DNA from: Pararge aegeria
Taxonomy: Eukaryota; Arthropoda; Insecta; Lepidoptera; Nymphalidae
DNA: 64,000 nucleotides
Direction: 5' to 3'
NCBI RefSeq assembly: GCF_905163445.1
Contig: NC_053197.1
Span: forward strand, 3,906,001 to 3,970,000
This document shows, piece after piece, positions 54,426 to 63,649 of the stretch; position 1 is the stretch's first letter; the number at the start of each line of letters is the position of its first letter. The position numbers and the translations under genes were made by a program. The notes under the pieces are model-generated. The model was not told where the DNA came from and did not search any database. It worked only from the letters and a program-made list of their open reading frames with translations.

Positions 54426-54685
54426 ATTGGATAGAAGCAGGCGTTACTTTGCGGAAATCCATGATACTTATATTATGAATAAAGTCAACAATTATTCATT
54501 GTAAAGTCAACATCTCCTGATGATGCTCCGGTTTCGGAGTGAAACGTGCGTAGAGGGTATATTGCCGAAGATCTGTTTGGTGTGGGGTATAAGGATTGAA
54601 GAAATTATAAATTACACCACACAGATTCTCCTGCTTTTCGCGGAGTATAGCAAATTAAGCTTAATTTTGATAATTTATTAATTTT
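54426..54685 (+). mobile_element. Foldback repeat E copy 6, most complete centre
   Basis: Left end GGATAGAAGCAGGCGTTACT then TTGCGGAAATCCATGATACT. The centre runs from AAAGTCAACATCTCCTGATG through GAAACGTGCGTAGAGGGT and GATCTGTTTGGTGTGGGG. Right arm GATTGAAGAAATTATAAATT then CTCCTGCTTTTCGCGGAGTA and AGCAAATTAAGCTTAATTTT. The left inner arm is replaced by an unrelated AT-rich segment. A hammerhead-like fold sits at 54511-54560. Such ribozymes are known in Penelope-like retroelements, so E may derive from one; that is inference. Confidence 0.8.
54511..54560 (+). ncRNA. Hammerhead-ribozyme-like motif
   Basis: The core CTGATGA lies at 54517-54523. Stem II pairs 54525-54530 with 54535-54540 (GCTCCG and CGGAGT, one G-T wobble) around a 4-nt GTTT loop. 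The second core strand GAAA is at 54541-54544. A short stem III is formed by AC and GT, or ACG and CGT, within 54544-54551, and a GTA cleavage-type triplet is at 54550-54552. Stem I would pair CTC at 54514-54516 with GAG at 54553-54555 plus one wobble. Irregular points: an extra T at 54524 between the core and stem II, a very short stem III and a short stem I. Activity is not shown. Confidence 0.45.
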
Positions 54686-54689
54686 GAAT

Positions 54690-55304
54690 TTTGCACGGCC
54701 AATCCGCGAATAGTTCAAGAAATAATGCCACATACATGATGTCTTAACTGTACAGTTCCACGAAAACTCGAAATAGCCTCCGGTTGATTAAAATATTCCC
54801 CAAGTCACCCAGTCGCGGATCTCGGATACGCCTTTGGTATTAGCAAGACATTTGCATAGTCTACATTTTGTTGTACGAACGTGTTTCATTAATGTAGTGA
54901 AGCGGGATAGGAGTGAGACTGAAAATGCATTATTAAAACGCTTCCTACGCTTCCACTATGCAACGTGTGTTAAGTCAAATCAAATATAAACCGTCACATA
55001 TTGGAAAATTTAAAACCTACGACTTGAAAAATTTAAAGTGAAAGAAATTTTAAAAATTTCCTCCTACTGAAAAGCGTTAAGAATTGTTTTTAATAAATAA
55101 AACACTAAAAAGCAAGAAATAAATATTTTCTAAAATCTTGACCTGATAACAAACATGAAAAAAACCTTTCTGAGGACCTCCTTTTTAGAGTCGTTTAGTA
55201 TAATATTTTTGATAACTATATTTAACTAAACTGTGTTATATATTTAGAGATTATTTCAAACTAAAATTAAATAATTCATTGGTACTACTATTTTTGGCCA
55301 ACTC
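54690..55304. other. Unassigned, AT-rich
   Basis: No family or gene recognised. Confidence 0.4.
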
Positions 55305-55435
55305 TGTACACCATATAGTTGCGTAAATCCAATGCATTAAAACTACATTTGGAACCGTCGAATGTTGCAATCAAATAACAACTTGTTGTAAGTGTTCCTA
55401 TTCGGCACCTAATTTGAATTAAGTCCAACGATCTT
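55305..55435 (+). repeat. Repeat P copy 1
   Basis: CTGTACACCATATAGTTGCG, AATCCAATGCATTAAAACTA, TTGTTGTAAGTGTTCCTATT and CGGCACCTAATTTGAATT match 56745-56875 in order. Confidence 0.6.
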
Positions 55436-55566
55436 TATCATCATCATATCAACCCATTGCCGGCCAACTACAGGGCACGGGTCTCCTCCCACAATTAGAA
55501 GGGATAAGGGCGTAGTCCACCACGTTGGCCCAGTGCGAATTAGAGGACTGCACACACCTTTTTATT
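55436..55566 (-). repeat. SINE-A, first part (split copy)
   Basis: Antisense SINE-A from its (ATC)n tail through GTAGTCCACCACGTTGGCCC to GCACACACCTT, where a LINE interrupts it. It resumes at about 55959. Confidence 0.85.
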
Positions 55567-55958
55567 TTATTTATTTATACACTTTATTTGTACACCACAA
55601 ATAGGAAAAAAAACGATGGACACTACAAAAATAAACTTAAAAAGAAGAATACAAAGGGCGGCCTTATCGCTTAGTAGCGATCTCTTCCAGGCAACCTTAG
55701 GATTAGGAAAACCAAGGGAAACCGATTGGTGGGGTGTATTATTATTATTATATACATACTTACGAACAATTACACACTAATACTTATCAAGATTACACAC
55801 ATAAAATATAAAAAATAATAAACTAATATATACTAAAACATACTTAAATAAGAGTAAGAGTCACTTCACTGTCGTCTTGATTGCTCAAGATAATGCGCTT
55901 TAAAAGCATTTTTGAATATGTCTAGTGACCTTGACTGTCGTATGCTTATTGGGAAAAT
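55567..55958 (-). mobile_element. Jockey-like LINE inserted in SINE-A
   Basis: Antisense repeat G element: tail TTTTATTTTATTTATTTATA on the left, then CGGCCTTATCGCTTAGTAGC and TTCCAGGCAACC. The minus-strand coding end from about 55958 to the TGA at 55866-55868 reads IFPISIRQSRSLDIFKNAFK then AHYLEQSRRQ, the usual ORF2 C-terminus. Only about 31 codons are present, so it was 5'-truncated on insertion. Confidence 0.8.
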
Positions 55959-56140
55959 TATGAGAACATTATCGAAACTCTCAGGCATGTAGGTTTCCTC
56001 ACGATGTTTTCCTTCACCGTTGAAGCAAGTAATATTTTAATTACTTAAAACGCACATAACTTTGAAAGTTAGAGGTGCGTGCTGGGATACGAAATCGGCT
56101 CCCCGAAAGTGAAGTCGAGCTTCTACCCACTGGGCTATCT
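55959..56140 (-). repeat. SINE-A, second part (split copy)
   Basis: Resumes at TGAGAACATTATCGAAACTC, CTCACGATGTTTTCCTTCAC, GTGCGTGCTGGGATACGAAA and head CCACTGGGCTATC. Together with 55436-55566 it gives a complete SINE. Confidence 0.85.
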
Positions 56141-56261
56141 TTATACCTGGGGGGTAACGGTTAAAATTAAAGTATTTCTTGGTTCTGGTTCCATGCATTG
56201 AAACTGTTTGACTCTGCGGTGGTGTGCGCATCACATTATGACTAGGAAGTCCAGTGTTTAG

Positions 56262-56551
56262 CGATGCTAGGTATGCTTGGAATTCATGTTTCCTAAGTTT
56301 AACCAGCTTACATCTCCATTCAAAATTTGCGATTGGTAGGTAATAAGGACTTCAGCTTCACATTCGGGGGGCCGCTTTCGAATGCCAGAACGCACCTCTA
56401 ACTTTTCTAAGTTATGTGCGTTCCAAGCATTTAAAATATCACTTGCTTCATCGGCGTAGCAAAACATCAGAAAACCAGCATGCCTGAGCGTTCGCCATAA
56501 TGTTAGGACTCGTGACCTGTAGTGCGCGGATTGATACGATGATGATGATCA
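56262..56551 (+). repeat. SINE-A variant with 5' flank, source-like block
   Basis: GATGCTAGGTATGCTTGGAA, TTCCTAAGTTTAACCAGCTT, CACATTCGGGGGGCCGCTTT, ATCACTTGCTTCATCGGCGT and CCATAATGTTAGGACTCGTG, ending GATGATGATGATC. Flank and SINE together are repeated nearly exactly at 58508-58768. Confidence 0.85.
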
Positions 56552-56744
56552 TATGTAATTTAATTCAAAAAAGGCACCGAGCGGGGGCATTCACAACGAA
56601 ATCCGGTATCTCGGTTCCTTCATCCAACTTTCTGACAGCTCTCACTTTTTGGCCACGCTTGTTTAGAACGCCTTATTAACGACTAAAAAGAAGAGGGGCA
56701 AAAAGACAGATGTAAAAAAGCTAACCAATTTTTTTGTCCGACAC

Positions 56745-56875
56745 TGTACAGTTTCCTAAATCCTATGCATTTAGAGCTATATTTCGGTGAGTCGGATGAC
56801 GTAACCAAATGACCACTTGTCGTTGTAAGTGTCCCCGTTCGGCACCTATTCTGAATTTAGTACAACGACCCTCGT
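56745..56875 (+). repeat. Repeat P copy 2
   Basis: ACACTGTACAGTTTCCTAAA, CCTATGCATTTAGAGC, CACTTGTCGTTGTAAGTGTC and CGTTCGGCACCTATTCTGAA. Confidence 0.6.
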
Positions 56876-57004
56876 ACCGAATGCAAGGCCTGGGATTTGC
56901 GAACATCCATCTGCATAGATGTTTTGCCAGCGAGGCGATCCGATTTAAATCGGGTTGGGTACTGTTTAAATTGATGCATTCCTAGTATCCGCTCTCATGT
57001 GATA

Positions 57005-57120
57005 TGTAAATTACTGTCTCGTTGGTTTATTGGATAGGTTATGTTTAACTATTTCATACGAGGACCTGGGTTTAGGCCCGGTTCGATGAAAAATGTTAGT
57101 TAAATATTGGGTTTCTCCTG
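57005..57120 (+). repeat. tRNA-like SINE head, decayed
   Basis: TCGTTGGTTTATTGGATAGG and CTGGGTTTAGGCCCGGTTCG keep weak A/B-box similarity. No acceptor stem. Confidence 0.35.
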
Positions 57121-57239
57121 CAAGAAATATTATTATCGGCCTAGAAATATCAATAATATAATCACTAGTATTGTTATTGAAGTAACGAGTTGTAAGCGTT
57201 TATCTAACTACTAGTTAATTAATCAAATTTTTAGTTTAT

Positions 57240-57425
57240 TAGCACGGGTCGGAATGAAAAGCGTTTAGGCATGCCATTTTCCTCAAGATTTTTTCCCTTC
57301 GTCCTTAAATTAAGTAATATTCAATAGCTTAGAGCGCACATAACTCTGAAAAGATAAATGTGCGTGCCGGTTATCAAACTTGGTCACCCCGTAAGGGAAG
57401 CTACAGCCCTAACCAATATATATCC
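57240..57425 (-). repeat. SINE-A, degenerate
   Basis: Antisense: AGCGTTTAGGCATGCCATTT, CCTCAAGATTTTTTCCCTTC, CGCACATAACTCTGAAAAG and GGTTATCAAACTTGGTCACC. Confidence 0.7.
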
Positions 57426-58179
57426 GGCTTGCTGTAACCGCTCATTGAGTCCTTAGTTGCTGGCTGTAGAATATGCTACGCATCATTTGACTTTTGCTGA
57501 GCTTGTTTATTTTTGATCGCTTTAATACGAGATCTCTGTTGAGACCAAGTATTTTCTGCTTCCCGTATGGCTATGGCTATATCACTTCGTTTGCCCAATG
57601 TAGTCGGTAGACGATCTATTGGAGATCAAACGACATGAGCAATATTTTGTTAGTATGCGAATATGACATTTTTGTTTAATAGTATTTCTATTTTCTGAAA
57701 TGCATCTCTAACGAAACGTGTCTACCGAATATCCAGTATCACCTCAGTAAGAAGTTTTTTGGGCTTGCAGATGGCGCTGCAGAAGTTTCACAATTTAGCG
57801 TTAAAGATGAAATAAAAACATAAGTATCCGTAAAGACAAAATGGGACTTATTGTGCCATTTAAATATGTCACATCCCGGTTTCCTACAAGATGTGTCACA
57901 ATAATATTGAAAATACTTTAATATCTCTCTGAAAGTGCACATCTGCGGAATAGATTAAATTTTCAAAACGTTCGAAGTGAAAATCTAGAAAGACAGCAAG
58001 GAAACAGGAAAAAATACTATTTGACACCTCTAGAAGTCTGGAGCAGTGAGGTCACAGGTTCAATTTTGGAAATATTATCCTAAATGTATTAAGTAATATT
58101 AAAATCAAAACACTTAGAAACTAGTTTTGATGTCGTTCACAAGCTCATGTTTACATTGTGACCTCCATACCCGTTTGCC
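57426..58179. other. Unassigned sequence
   Basis: No gene or family recognised; the short minus frame at 57739-57942 has no motif. Confidence 0.4.
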
Positions 58180-58374
58180 CCCATTATCCTACTACGGAGC
58201 AAAGGCCCCCAATCTCACAGCAGATATAGATTTAAAACATTGACTCACTGACTACAATGCATGATATCACATGGTTATTATCACATATTAGTGATAATAG
58301 CCCAGCCTAGTGAGTGAGACTTCGGTCGCCCTTTCGATGGAACCGAGTTCGATCCCAGGGACGCGCAGGTTTGA
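58180..58374 (+). repeat. Repeat S copy 2, tRNA-headed end
   Basis: CGGAGCAAAGGCCCCCAATC, hairpin ATTATCAC...GTGATAAT near 58280, then a tRNA-like head ATAGCCCAGCCTAGTGAGTG and GAGTTCGATCCCAGGGACGC. It abuts SINE-B at 58375. Confidence 0.5.
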
Positions 58375-59005
58375 CGGCCGATTGGCGCTGTGGGCAGCGA
58401 CCCTGCTTTCTGAGCCAAGGCCGCGGGTTCGATTCCCACAACTGGACAATGTTTGTGTGATGAACATGAATGTTTTTCAGTGCTGTGTGTTTATCTGTAT
58501 ATTATAAGTAGTGCTAGGTATGCTTGGAATTCATGTTTCCTAAGTTGAACCAGCTTACATCTCCATTCAAAATTTGCGATTATTAGGTAATAAGGACTTC
58601 AGCTTCACATTCGGGGGGCCGCTTTCGAATGCCTGAACGCACCTCTTACTTTTCTAAGTTATGTGCGTTTCAAGCATTTAAAATATCACTTGCTTCATCG
58701 GCGTAGCAAAACATCAGAAAACCAGCATGCCTGAGCGTTCGCCATAATGTTAGGAGACTCGTGACCTGTAGTGTAGAGCCAAGGCCGCGGGTTCGATTCC
58801 CACAACTGGACAATGTTTGTGTGATGAACATGAATGTTTTTCAGTGCTGCGTGTTTATCTGTATATTATAAGTATTTATGTGTATTATGTTCTAAAAATC
58901 ATCCTATTATTATTCATCAGCTATCTTAGTACCCATAACACAAGCTACGCTTACTTTGGGGCTAGATGGCGATGTGTGTATTGTCGTAGTATATTTATTT
59001 ATTTC
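58375..59005 (+). repeat. SINE-B split by a duplicated SINE-A block
   Basis: SINE-B starts at 58375 (GGCCGATTGGCGCTGTGGGC) and runs to ATTATAAGTA near 58508. The block 58508-58768 then copies 56267-56520 (GTGCTAGGTATGCTTGGAAT ... GTGACCTGTAGTG). After it, SINE-B restarts at GAGCCAAGGCCGCGGGTTCG (58776) and reads to GGGGCTAGATGGCGATGTGT at about 58977. So the SINE-B part 58412-58508 occurs twice, nearly identical. Confidence 0.9.
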
Positions 59006-59144
59006 TATTTATCTAACTTTCTTGTGTTTTTTTGGGAGTTATGTGTGATTATGAAATTAAATATCACTTTTTATAACAGTGAAAAACATAAAACATAAAT
59101 ATTTTGAGGAAAACTGAGGGTTCATTTATTTATTTGTTACTTTC

Positions 59145-59602
59145 ACAGCATTATGTCATATGGAATTTTACTATGGGGTAATGCTGCTGATATTGGCACT
59201 ATTTTCGTGCTGCAGAAGAAGGCTGTTCGTGCGATCCATAAAATGGGTCCGAGAGAGTCATTGAAAGATAAATTTAAAGATGTTAAAATAATGACACTCT
59301 ATAGCCAATACATATTTGAAAATTTAATGTTTGTTCACAAAAATATATCAAAATTTAAAAGAAAATGTGACTGCAATAATTTGAACGTTAGAAGCAAAAA
59401 TAAACTTGCAGTGCAGTACACTAGACTACACAAAATAAGCAATTCATTTAAAGGAAATTGTATATAATTTTACAATAAATTACCGGTTGATATCTTGGGG
59501 ATGTCACTAAAGAAGTTCAAAGTTTGTATTAAGCGAAAGCTTATAGAAAAGTCCTATTATAGTATAAAGGATTACGTAAACGATAAAAAAGCTTGGGTGT
59601 AA
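59145..59602 (+). pseudogene. CR1-like LINE reverse transcriptase protein, C-terminal end
   Basis: The frame reads HSIMSYGILLWGNAADIGTI, FVLQKKAVRAIHKMGPRESL, SQYIFENLMFVHKNI and LAVQYTRLHKISNSFKGNCI, meets a TAA at 59465-59467, and goes on in the same frame with FYNKLPVDILGMSLKKFKVC, KLIEKSYYSIKDYVNDKKAW to a TAA at 59600-59602. YGILLWG and LQKKAVRAI are signatures of the region after the palm in CR1/Jockey-type non-LTR elements common in Lepidoptera. The catalytic palm is missing (5' truncation) and one nonsense codon is present. The minus-strand copy ending at 37356 has the same C-terminal order. Repeat F UTR follows directly. Confidence 0.85.
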
Positions 59603-59639
59603 ACAATTGCTCTAACCAGGTTGCTTCTTAAATATTTTC

Positions 59640-59878
59640 TAATGACAATGTGAGATGGTGATAACAAAAAGAACACCCGGCTAAGTTTGTAGTGGGCTTC
59701 TTCTTAGACCAGGGCGCGATTGGAGCCCTCGTAGCTTTAGTTTTAAGTTTACGATTGTAGTTATCGCCATCACTACTCACTGCAATGTACACATGTTGTA
59801 TATAATAACGCATCAAAAGTACCATCTATGTGCCTATTTAAATAAAGAAATATTTGACTTTGACTTTGACTTTATTTA
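59640..59878 (+). mobile_element. CR1-like LINE 3' UTR (repeat F), attached to coding end
   Basis: GAGATGGTGATAACAAAAAG, GGCTTCTTCTTAGACCAGGG, CGTAGCTTTAGTTTTAAG and tail (TTTGAC)n at about 59851-59872. It ends where the minus-strand LINE begins. Confidence 0.85.
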
Positions 59879-60001
59879 TTTATTAAGCGCACTAACAACA
59901 TTCATCTTCTTCTTCTTCTTCTGTTCCTGGGCCTTTTCCGCACTTGGTTGGTCTGGGACCGTCCGTTGTACGTATGGCCACTGATGCGGCTCCCCGCTGG
60001 A

Positions 60002-63000
60002 TCACTCCAGCCAGCCGAGCTCGCTCCAAAAGCTTAGCAGGCCGCCCAGGTCGCCGAGTGCTTCATGGAGTGTTGCTGAGGAGCCAAGGTGTGCTGCGCG
60101 TTGTTCTGCTACTCCGTTGCATTGGAGCATTACGTGTATCGGTGTTTCCTCCGCCTCCATGCATGCTCTGCAGAGAGGGCTGTCAGTTATACCTAAAATG
60201 GAAAGGTGTTTGTTTAGTGGGCAGTGCCCTGTTATCATACCTACAACTGTCCTTAGTTTAGGTCGATTCAGTTGTAGTAATTTTGTTGTTAGTCGTGGGT
60301 TGAGAACTGGTACGGCCTCCTTCGTGTGTTTGCACTCTTTTGTTTTTGACCATAGTACCGAGTGTGATGTTTGCGTCTGGTTGTGGAGCCATGTTTTGTA
60401 TTCAGTGAAGGGTATGGGTATGATGGGTTCCGGTCCAGCTACCCTTAGTGATGCTGCCTGACGCGCTAATTCGTCGGCTGCGTCGTTTCCTCTGTTTCCG
60501 TTGTGACCTCGTATCCATTTTAGGGTTACTCTGTTGGATTTTGATAGGGCTTGTAGGTTCTTGTGACAGTCAAGTATGAGTTTTGATGTTGTTGTGTGTT
60601 TGGTTAAGGCTTTTAGTACAGCTTGACTGTCACTGTTTATGTTGATGCTGAAGCCTTTTACCTTTCTGTTTAGCATGGCTATGACTGCTGTTGTTATGCC
60701 CACGCACTCCGCTTGGAAGACGGAGTTGTTCTTACCAAGCGGCTGGGCAATGTTTATGTTAAGCTCCGGGCAGTATATCCCCGCTCCAGTGCCTGAGTTT
60801 GTTTTTGATCCGTCGGTGTAGACCTCTATTACGACGGTGTCAGCTTTGTCTGTTTTTCCTCCTTCAGCGGCTACTTTATAGTGCCTGTCTAGCACATAGT
60901 GTTTCCGCGTCTTGTCACATATCCAGTCTAGTTGTGGGCATTTATTAATTTCTTTTGATAGTATCCTTGTATGTCCTATGTTTGTATCCTTCCACAGCCC
61001 GTAAGCCCTCAGTCTAAGGGCTGCAAGTGTGGCTTCCTCTTTAATGTGTAGGTGTAGTGGTGGTATGCATAATATAGCTTCCAGCGCAGTGGTTGGCGTT
61101 GTGCTCATGCAGCCTGTGATAGCTAGGCACGCTTGACGTTGGAATTTTTGTAGTTCTAGTTGGGTTGTCGCAAGGAGTGTTCTCGGCCACCATATCAGTG
61201 AGGCGTAGTTTAGTGAGCTCCTGACGACTGCTAAGTACAACCATTTCATGATGTATGGTTTAAGCCCCCAGGTTTTTCCTGCCATGCGTTTGCATTGGCT
61301 GAGGATGATCGTTGATTTTTGGATTTTTGTATCTATATGTGTCTTCCAGTTTAGTTTGGAGTCCATCGTTACTCCGAGGTACTTTACCTCGGTTGATAGT
61401 TTTAGGCTTGTTTTAAACAGTGTTGGTGTTTTTGGAAATTGTGGCTTCCTTTTGTTGGTAAATAATACGAGTTCTGTCTTTTTCGGGTTAACCGTAAGTT
61501 CATTTTCCCTGCACCACTGTTCTAGCAGTTTCAGTGCGTTTTGCATTATTGAATTTAGGGTGTTTTCTTGCTTTCCACTTATGAGGATAGTGATGTCATC
61601 GGCATATCCTATGGTGAGGAAACCGTTTTTGTTCATTTTTGTTATTAGGTCGTCAACTACCAGGTTCCATAGGATGGGGGAAAGGACCCCTCCTTGTGGG
61701 CACCCTTTAGCTACAATACCCTTGGTTGTTCCATTAAAGTCCAGTTGGATGACCCTAAATTCTAGTAGGGCTCTAATCCAAGCTCTTAGTGTGTCCGGTA
61801 CTTTATGTCTCGCAAGAGCTAAGTCTATGCTCTTGAATGTTGTTTTGTCGAAAGCTCCTTCTATGTCTATAAAAGCCCCGAGAGTCGAGAGTTTGTTTTC
61901 CAGGTCGTGTTCTATTTTGCTTACAACAGAGTGCAGAGCTGTTTCTGTTGATTTACCCGTGCGTGTTGATTTTGGTTTATAGGTATGTGCTTCAGTGTTC
62001 CGTCCCGGAGGTATCTATCTCCGAGTCTTTCTAGGGTTTTTAGTAGAAAAGATGTTAGGCTAATAGGTCTGAATGATTTGGGTTGTGTGTAGTCGCTTTT
62101 ACCTGGTTTGGGTAAGAATACTACTTTTACCTCCCTCCATGTTAGCGGTATGTATCTATGTGCTAAGCATGCTCTAAAGATTTCTGCTAGCCATGGTATG
62201 AGTTGTTCTTTGCCCCATTGTAGGAGGGCGGGGAAAATGTGATCTGTACCTGCAGATTTGAAAGGGTGAAAGGATTCGATAGCCCAACAGACCCTTTCAT
62301 ATGTCACAATGTTGTTTGCTATTTCCCAGTCTGCTTTTGTTGGTGTCGTGTTGTTTTCTTCCCACACTGGTTTGTCGACAATCTTACAGCCTGGGAAGTG
62401 GGTTTCGATAAGTGTCTCACTCACTTCTTTGTCGTTTTTAGTGTAGTTCCCGTCTTGTTTCTTTAAAGATCCGATGGTGCGGATATTGTCCCTTGACAGG
62501 ATTTTCCTTATGCGGTTTGCATTATCGTAGTTTTCTATGCTCGTGCAGAAATGTTGCCAGGATTTGACAGTTTTCTGTTGCACAAGTTTTTTGTATTGAG
62601 ATTGAGCCTCTTTGAACTTGTCCCAATCTGCGTCTTTCCTGGTGTTCTTTGCTCTGTTGAATAGGTGCCTTAACCTTTGTCTTTTTCTCTCCAGGTCGGG
62701 GCCCCACCAACTGTGTTTTGGTGCATGTTTTGTTTTTGTATTCTTAGTGGGCATGCTTTTTCGTAGCATGTTGTTATGTGTTTTGTTATTTGTTCTACAT
62801 TTTGGTCTATTTGCATCGTTCCCTTTATTTTGGGTATTGTTGTTGTACATTGTGTCTCCCTTTATAAGAGTTTTGTATTTCTCTCTGTTTGTTTTTCTGG
62901 GATTTCTCCCAGGAGTTTCTTGCGGTTTAATCAGATCCAGTTCAAAGCTTATTCGCCTATGGTCGGAGAGTGTGAGCTCTTCGCACACGTGCCAGTTTTT

Positions 63001-63630
63001 TATTTGGTCTGATATGTTGTTTGACGCTAGAGTAAGATCAATAATCGTCTGGTATCTACTTGAAACAAAAGTCGGTTCTGAACCTTTGTTAAGAATGTTT
63101 AGGTTAGTGGTTAGCAAGTATGAAACTAGTTGCTCACCTCTTTTGTTGTTTGTTTTACTTCCCCATAGGATGTGGTGTGCGTTGCTGTCGACCGAGATAA
63201 TCAGATCGGTGTCGTCTTCTTCACATTGTTTTATAAGGTCCATCACCTCTTTTGTAGGTATTTCGCCTTCTATGGGTAGGTACAGCGAAGCCAGGACAAG
63301 TGGTCTGGCCGCTGCAACTGTCCCTTGTTTTCTTCCGTTCTGTATTCTTACTGCCGTTAGATCTCTGTAACAGTAATGTGTTAGTAGTGTCGCTGTTAAA
63401 CATCGAGGTATGTATATACATGTTCTAGGTTGTTCCTGCAGGCTGTTGTAGTACAACTTACCATTACAGCTGCCGAAACCGCATAATATGTTTTGGGCCC
63501 TTACCCACGGCTCTTGGATTAGGGCGATGGTATCGGTCTCAACCTCCAGCTGTCCTCGTAGTGTGGCCGTTGCTAGTTGTTTGTGCTGGAGGTTGGTTTG
63601 TATTATTTTTATGTTGTCGTACGTGGTGTA
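60002..63630 (-). pseudogene. LINE ORF2: endonuclease, reverse transcriptase, RNase H
   Basis: This protein nicks target DNA and reverse-transcribes the element RNA. It is read in two frames joined near 61957-61962. Part one is open from about 63630: an N-terminal QTNLQHKQ (conserved Asn), QEPW (catalytic Glu), SVDSNAHHILWGS (Asp and Asn) and LSDHRRISFEL (Asp-His) make a complete apurinic-type endonuclease. Next come AGTDHI, VVFLPKPGK and SFRPISLTSFLLKTLE. Part two continues with GKSTETALH, FIDIEGAFDK (motif A), GCPQGGVLSPILWN (motif B) and YADD (motif C). RNase H shows Asp (YTDGS), Glu (FQAE), Asp (NSDSQ) and Asp (GNDAADELA) in order. A C-x2-C-x8-H-x4-C finger near the end is typical of such ORF2 proteins. 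One small deletion after NQHA is the only break I see; no ATG is evident at the start. Confidence 0.9.
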
Positions 63631-63649
63631 TTATAATGGATTGGAGTTG

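Noticed and set aside
60117..63370. Long plus-strand frames (up to 252 codons)
   Set aside because: Shadows of the minus-strand LINE ORF2, whose motifs are unambiguous.
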